Assembly (NCBI GenBank): GCA_035560005.1
Contig: DATMAN010000096.1
Coordinates: 1 to 46,360 of the forward strand
DNA length: 46,360 nucleotides
Direction of reading: 5' to 3'
DNA from: Burkholderiales bacterium
GTDB lineage: Bacteria; Pseudomonadota; Gammaproteobacteria; Burkholderiales; Eutrophovitaceae
The notes under the pieces were generated by a model. It had not been told where the DNA came from. It saw only the letters and a program-made list of their open reading frames with translations, and did no database searches. The translations under genes were made by a program, and so were the position numbers. Of this stretch, positions 42,230-46,360 are shown piece by piece. The number at the start of each line of letters is the position of its first letter. Position 1 is the first letter of the stretch.

Positions 42230-42625
42230 CTACGCCACGGTCGGTCGCCAGCGGCCTTCGACCGGCACGGCTTCGTGCGCGCCGGGCCACGGCGGCATTG
42301 TCGCCCCGACGATATGCAGGGCCCCGCGCCCGAGCGAACGGAACTGGAAGCGGGTCCCGCGAGGAATGCTGACGCAGACTCCTGGCTCCAGCGCCACGAC
42401 CTCTTCGCGTCCTTCCCGCCATCGCCACAATTCGCCGCGCCCGGACAGGACCAGCCAGAGTTCCTCGACTGTTCGATGCGCGACCGCCTTCGAGGTCCGC
42501 CCGGGCGCGAGCGCGAAATGCGCCATGCTCCCGGCCGCGAGCCTCAGCAAGGGGCGCACTTCCGATCCATCCGGCGCCACCTCGCTGTGCGTCGCCGCGA
42601 CCCGCGTAGTGCCAAAGTCGCTCAC
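42230..42625 (-). CDS. single-domain cupin protein
   Basis: A 131-residue protein of the cupin fold. The first metal-binding motif is visible around KAVAHRTVEELWLVLSGRGE (H, E), the second at VVALEPGVCVSIPRGTRFQF. There is no other domain. The GTG start follows a perfect AAGGAGGTACC; a longer frame with an upstream ATG would place that site inside the coding sequence. Function could be a small dioxygenase, isomerase or sugar-binding protein; it is not decidable. It is divergent from the leader ORF and feruloyl-CoA synthetase, about 185 bases apart. Confidence 0.82.
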   Translation of the reverse strand: MSDFGTTRVAATHSEVAPDGSEVRPLLRLAAGSMAHFALAPGRTSKAVAHRTVEELWLVLSGRGELWRWREGREEVVALEPGVCVSIPRGTRFQFRSLGRGALHIVGATMPPWPGAHEAVPVEGRWRPTVA

Positions 42626-42809
42626 GGTACCTCCTTCGCCGGGTGCGCCATTCGCCAACGATCCCGGGATTATAGGATCGACGGCGCCGGGCCCGCATGC
42701 GGGCCGCTGCGGCGGACCGGCGGCTCATCGGGTAGACTGCTGCGCGTCGATGCAGTCCGGGCTTCCCGGTCGGCGCCCGACGACAATCCTCGACAGCGAG
42801 GAGCCGAGT

Positions 42810-42878
42810 ATGTCTGTGTCTCTCGCGCACACTTGCAGCGGATCGGACGCGCCTGGCGGTCGCGGCAACGGCCAGTGA
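42810..42878 (+). CDS. 22-residue leader ORF upstream of the feruloyl-CoA synthetase
   Basis: MSVSLAHTCSGSDAPGGRGN followed by GQ and stop. A GAGGAG ribosome-binding site lies eight bases before the ATG. The stop overlaps the GTG of the synthetase in the register GTGA, the arrangement of translational coupling. The peptide has no recognisable domain. The synthetase itself has no ribosome-binding site, which supports coupled initiation, but a chance frame cannot be excluded. Confidence 0.45.
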   Translation: MSVSLAHTCSGSDAPGGRGNGQ

Positions 42879-44794
42879 CTCCGGTGCGCGGCGTCGAAAA
42901 CCACCCCCCGGCGCAGGCTTCGTCCACGGCCCGGTCCGCGCCGGTACGCAGGGTCGCGTTGGGTCCCGCCGAGGCGATCTTCGAGTATCGCCAGGACGGT
43001 TCGATCCTCGCGCGCTCGCCTCATGCGCTGCCGCCGTATCCGGCCAAACTCACCGAGCGGCTCGTCCACTGGGCGCGCAAGACGCCGGAACGCGTGTTCA
43101 TCGCGCAGCGCGGCCCCGACGCCCAATGGCGCTGCCTGACCTACGCGCAGACGCTGGATCAGGTGCGCGCGATCGCGCAGGCACTGGCCGAGCGCGATCT
43201 CTCCGCTCAGCGCCCGATCGCCATCCTGTCGGAAAACGGCATCGAGCATGCCCTGCTGGCCCTCGCCGCGATGCACATCGGCGTGCCCTATGCACCGATT
43301 TCCCCGGCGTACTCGCTGGTCTCGGCCGATCACGCCAGGCTGCGCTACATCCTGGACCAGCTCACGCCCGGCCTGGTGTTCGCCGCGGACGGTGCGCAAT
43401 ACGCAAAGGCGATTGCGGCGGCGCTCCCCCGCGATGCGGAGCTCATCGTCTGCGAGCGGCCGGTTCCCGGCCATGCCGCTACGCTGTTCGGCGATCTGAC
43501 GGCGCGCACGCCCACACAGGCGGTCGACCGGCTGCATGCCGCAGCAGGCCCCGATGCGATCGCCAAGATTCTGTTCACGTCGGGCTCGACCGGCCAGCCC
43601 AAGGGCGTCATCAATACGCAGCGCATGCTGTGCAGCAACCAGGTAATGCTCGCCACCGCGCTGCCGTTGCTGTGCGAGACGCCGCCGGTGATCGTCGACT
43701 GGCTGCCCTGGAACCACACGTTCGGAGGCAATCACAATTTCGGCCTGGTGCTCTACAACGGCGGCACGCTCTACATCGACGATGGCAAACCGCTGCCCGG
43801 GCTGTTCGACCGCTCGGTGCGAAATCTGCGCGAGATCGCGCCCACCGTCTACTTCAACGTGCCGCGCGGCTACGAGGAGCTGGCCGCGTGGTTGAAGCGC
43901 GATGCAGCCCTGCGCAGGACGTTCTTCAGCCGGGTGGCCATGCTGTTCTACGCCGGCGCGGGCCTTCCGCAACCGGTGTGGGATGCCTTCGACGAACTGG
44001 CGGTCGCCACCTGCGGCGAGCGCATCCTGTGGATCACCGGGCTGGGCGCCACCGAGACCGCGCCGCTCGCCACGCTCGCGAACTGGGACAGCGGGCGCGC
44101 GGGCGTGATCGGCCTGCCGGTGGTCGGACAGGAGATGAAGCTCGTGCCGGCCGGCGACAAGCTGGAAGCGCGCTTTCGCGGACCGAACGTCACGCCGGGC
44201 TATTGGCGGCAGCCGGAACTGACCCGCGCGGCCTTCGATGAAGAGGGCTACTACCGAATGGGTGACGCGGTGCGCTTGCTCGATCGCGAGCGTCCGGAGA
44301 AAGGTCTTGTCTTCGACGGCCGCCTCGCCGAAGACTTCAAGCTCTCGAGCGGAACCTGGGCGAGCGTCGGGCCGCTGCGGGCGCGCTTCATCGCCGCCGC
44401 CGCGCCGCTGGCACAGGATGTGGTGATCACGGGTCACGACCGCGCTTTCATCGGCGCTCTGGTGCTGCCCCGCCTCGACCAGTGCCGCACGCTGTGCGCG
44501 CGGCTCCCGCAGGACGCGCCGCCCGGCGCAGTGCTGTCGCACCCGGCGGTGCGCGCCCGGTTTCAGGACCTGCTCGACCAACTGGCGCGCGAAGCCACCG
44601 GCAGCGCCACACGCATCGAGCGCGCGCTGCTGCTCGACGAGCCACCCTCGATCGATGCCGGCGAGATCACCGACAAGGGCTCGATCAACCAGCGCGCGGT
44701 GCTGGAACGCCGCGCCGCGCTGGTGGAAGAACTGTACGCCGAACCGCCTTCGAATCGCGTGTTGTGCGCGCGACCCGGGAGATCCCCAAGATGA
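42875..44794 (+). CDS. fcs: feruloyl-CoA synthetase
   Basis: A 639-residue ANL-superfamily adenylate-forming enzyme that activates ferulate and similar hydroxycinnamates with ATP and CoA. The ATP site is ILFTSGSTGQPKGVINTQRM. Features specific to the feruloyl-CoA group are DWLPWNHTFGGNHNFGLVLY, NGGTLYIDDGKPLPG, LREIAPTVYFNVPRGYEEL and RLAEDFKLSSGTWASVGPLR. The C-terminal domain is present through ITDKGSINQRA, carrying the catalytic lysine. The GTG start is set by overlap with the leader ORF. The hydratase/aldolase and vanillin dehydrogenase genes of the pathway are not in the window. It overlaps the Bug receptor gene by four bases (ATGA). Confidence 0.9.
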   Translation: MTPVRGVENHPPAQASSTARSAPVRRVALGPAEAIFEYRQDGSILARSPHALPPYPAKLTERLVHWARKTPERVFIAQRGPDAQWRCLTYAQTLDQVRAIAQALAERDLSAQRPIAILSENGIEHALLALAAMHIGVPYAPISPAYSLVSADHARLRYILDQLTPGLVFAADGAQYAKAIAAALPRDAELIVCERPVPGHAATLFGDLTARTPTQAVDRLHAAAGPDAIAKILFTSGSTGQPKGVINTQRMLCSNQVMLATALPLLCETPPVIVDWLPWNHTFGGNHNFGLVLYNGGTLYIDDGKPLPGLFDRSVRNLREIAPTVYFNVPRGYEELAAWLKRDAALRRTFFSRVAMLFYAGAGLPQPVWDAFDELAVATCGERILWITGLGATETAPLATLANWDSGRAGVIGLPVVGQEMKLVPAGDKLEARFRGPNVTPGYWRQPELTRAAFDEEGYYRMGDAVRLLDRERPEKGLVFDGRLAEDFKLSSGTWASVGPLRARFIAAAAPLAQDVVITGHDRAFIGALVLPRLDQCRTLCARLPQDAPPGAVLSHPAVRARFQDLLDQLAREATGSATRIERALLLDEPPSIDAGEITDKGSINQRAVLERRAALVEELYAEPPSNRVLCARPGRSPR

Positions 44795-45768
44795 GCGCGT
44801 TGGCGCGTACGGCGAGCGCGCTCTTCGTCGTGCAGATGGCGGTTGCCGCGGCACAGGCACAGGCGCAGACCTTTCCGGAAAAGCCTATCCGCCTCATCGT
44901 TCCCTTTCCGCCGGGCGGAGTGACCGATCCCGTGGCCCGCGTGGTCGGAGAAAAAGTCGCGCAGGCTCTCGGCCAGCCGGTCATCGTCGACAACCGGCCG
45001 GGTGGCGCCGGCATCATCGGCGCGCAGCTCGCCAGGCAAGCGGCGCCCGACGGCTACACGCTGTTCATGGGACACTCGGGTACGCACGCGGTCAATCCGC
45101 ACCTCTACGCGAGCCTGCCCTATGACCCGCTCAAGGACTTCCAGCCGATCACGCTGATGATGTCCACCTCGCACGTGCTGGTCGTTCCCGAAGCGAGCGC
45201 GGCGAAGTCGGTCGCCGACCTGGCACGGCTCGCGCGATCGAGCACACAGCCGTTGACCTTCGCTTCACAGGGTGTAGGCACGGGTGGCCATCTGCTGGGA
45301 GAAATGCTCGCCGCGCGCGTCGGCGCGACGCTGCAGCACGTGCCTTACAGAGGATCGGGGCCGGCACTGCTCGATCTGCTCGCCGGCCGAGTGGACCTGT
45401 TCTTCGATGCCGTGATCACTAGCGCGCCGCATGTCAGGGCCGGCAGACTGCGGGCGCTCGCCACAGCCTCGCCGCAGCGCGCACGCGTGCTGCCCGAAGT
45501 GCCGACGATGGCGGAGGCCGGATATTCCGGCGTCGAGCTGGACTTCTGGTTCGCGTTGTTCGCGCCGGCCGGCACGCCGCCGCAGGTCGTGAGCCGTCTG
45601 CACGAAGCGTTCGTCGAGGCGCTCACCCGTCCCGAGGTCGCCGCGAAATTCGGCGAACAGGGTCTCGACATCCTCACCAGCTCGCCCGAGGAACTGCGCA
45701 ACCTGGTCCAGAGCGACTCGGCGAGGTTCGGCCGCGTCGTGCGTGGAGCCAACGTCAAGATCCAGTAG
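44791..45768 (+). CDS. tripartite tricarboxylate transporter receptor, Bug family
   Basis: A 325-residue periplasmic solute-binding protein. The signal peptide (about 1-26) ends in AQAQA; then FPEKPIRLIVPFPPGGVTDP and VIVDNRPGGAGIIGAQLARQ, the hallmark N-terminus of the Bug/TctC family. TFASQGVGTGGHLLGEM and AHVRAGRLRALA-type segments follow. Bug proteins bind carboxylates, including aromatic acids, and are very abundant in Burkholderiales; many stand without TctAB, as here. Overlap with the synthetase gene (ATGA) makes a hydroxycinnamate or related aromatic acid the most likely ligand (inference). Confidence 0.93.
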   Translation: MSALARTASALFVVQMAVAAAQAQAQTFPEKPIRLIVPFPPGGVTDPVARVVGEKVAQALGQPVIVDNRPGGAGIIGAQLARQAAPDGYTLFMGHSGTHAVNPHLYASLPYDPLKDFQPITLMMSTSHVLVVPEASAAKSVADLARLARSSTQPLTFASQGVGTGGHLLGEMLAARVGATLQHVPYRGSGPALLDLLAGRVDLFFDAVITSAPHVRAGRLRALATASPQRARVLPEVPTMAEAGYSGVELDFWFALFAPAGTPPQVVSRLHEAFVEALTRPEVAAKFGEQGLDILTSSPEELRNLVQSDSARFGRVVRGANVKIQ

Positions 45769-46207
45769 GCGGAGCGATGAAAGGCGCCAGCGCCTGTGCC
45801 AATGGGGTTGGCACGTCGATCGAGCGGCCGGTCTTGCGGTCGACCGCCACCATGACGAGGTAACCGTCCGCGAGCGGGCCGTCCGGCTTCTGCATCGAGA
45901 AATCGAGCCGGATCGAGCTGCGGCCGATACGCCCCACCCAGATCTCGACAGCGAGCAGCTCGTCCAGCCGCGCCGGCTGGCGATAGTCCAGATGCAGCTG
46001 CACGCGCGGCAGCCAGATGTCCAGCCGGTCCCACACCGTCGCATAGGGAAAGCCCACGGCGCGAAACAGCTCGGTTTCCGCCAGTTCGACAAACCGCGGA
46101 TATGTGCTCCAGCGGATGATCCCGCTGGCATCGACATCGCTCCAGCGCACGTATTCGCACACCCGGTATCGCTGATTGGCCGGGCTCGGGCTTTGCTCAC
46201 TGCTCAT
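45755..46207 (-). CDS. hotdog-fold acyl-CoA thioesterase (4-hydroxybenzoyl-CoA thioesterase-like)
   Basis: A 150-residue hotdog protein. YRVCEYVRWSDVDASGIIRW carries the catalytic aspartate in the W-S-D-V-D motif, followed by the helix YPRFVELAETELFRAVGFPY and the VQLHLDYRQPARLDELLAVE strands. Such enzymes release CoA from aromatic or short acyl-CoA esters. It is convergent with the Bug receptor gene (14-base tail overlap). Being next to a feruloyl-CoA synthetase, it could recycle CoA from aromatic thioesters (inference). Confidence 0.88.
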   Translation of the reverse strand: MSSEQSPSPANQRYRVCEYVRWSDVDASGIIRWSTYPRFVELAETELFRAVGFPYATVWDRLDIWLPRVQLHLDYRQPARLDELLAVEIWVGRIGRSSIRLDFSMQKPDGPLADGYLVMVAVDRKTGRSIDVPTPLAQALAPFIAPPTGS

Positions 46208-46296
46208 GCGCTGCGATCGTGCGCATTGGAGCGTCTGAGTTCCAGCACGGTGTCTGCCTCGTTGCCTTCGAGTTCTTCATGGAAGCACTGGGACAT
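46204..46296 (-). CDS. 30-residue ORF coupled to the thioesterase gene
   Basis: MSQCFHEELEGNEADTVLEL, then RRSNAHDRSA and a stop. The stop overlaps the thioesterase ATG (ATGA), which suggests coupling. An in-frame TAG nine codons upstream of the ATG bounds it, and no strong ribosome-binding site is seen. It may be a small accessory ORF or a chance frame; the window ends 64 bases further on. Confidence 0.35.
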   Translation of the reverse strand: MSQCFHEELEGNEADTVLELRRSNAHDRSA

Positions 46297-46360
46297 CGCG
46301 CGACACGCGGCTGCGCCCGCCAGCTACGCGCTGCATCGGCGGGGAGGGTCTTTCGCGGCT

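Noticed and set aside
41886..42830. 314-codon reverse frame joined to the DUF962 protein
   Set aside because: Only the last 97 codons match the family and they have their own ATG; the upstream part overlaps the cupin gene in another frame.

Overview
The window is high-GC, densely coded DNA that reads like a betaproteobacterial chromosome, probably Burkholderiales or a relative. The taxonomic hints are a Bug-type tripartite tricarboxylate receptor next to a feruloyl-CoA synthetase, GreB, PldA, and a bufferin (BufABC) operon. There are no rRNA or tRNA genes, CRISPR arrays, phage genes or transposases. Assignment rests on reading protein motifs only; no database search was possible.

Left part (1-4.2 kb): after the tail of a PLP-dependent sulfhydrylase comes a compact stress locus. 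It holds an ECF sigma factor, an RsrA-like zinc anti-sigma factor, two ArsM-like SAM methyltransferases that lack two of the three conserved arsenite-binding cysteines, a small MerC-like membrane protein, and an exported truncated globin. The same ECF-type promoter (CGGGAACT, 12 nt, then an identical 12-mer) stands before the sigma gene and before the second methyltransferase. This points to an autoregulated regulon and is the best candidate here for an undescribed system.

4.4-18.6 kb is mostly housekeeping and transport: an enolase-superfamily enzyme, an alpha/beta hydrolase, a lipoprotein, a Prx5 peroxiredoxin, GreB, HemD, an exported protein with three DLMR(D/N)W motifs, a GST, a PRISE-type reductase, glutathione reductase, two Nramp-fold transporters without the canonical metal-binding motif that flank a RidA-like gene, and a Kef-type antiporter.

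18.7-26.2 kb is a metal-defence island. merT-merP-merA sit behind a textbook MerR-type promoter with a 19-bp spacer, but no merR is present and merD is interrupted. Directly downstream is an ECF sigma / DUF3379 anti-sigma / BufA-BufB-BufC / DoxX operon, predicted to make a copper-binding bufferin RiPP from a four-cysteine exported precursor.

26.2-46.4 kb carries EamA and MATE transporters, a beta-lactamase-fold esterase, an exported UPF0301 protein, an SDR, phospholipase PldA, a large GAF-GGDEF-EAL sensor whose cyclase motif is altered, a Tat-exported FAH-fold protein, a TrkA-gated K+ channel, a di-haem DUF1111 oxidase, a FrnE-like DsbA protein, several very small ORFs, and a feruloyl-CoA synthetase / Bug receptor pair opposite a hotdog thioesterase.

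Most starts were set by Shine-Dalgarno sequences, overlaps and promoter positions and often differ from the longest open frame. The high GC content gives many long antisense frames, which were left out.
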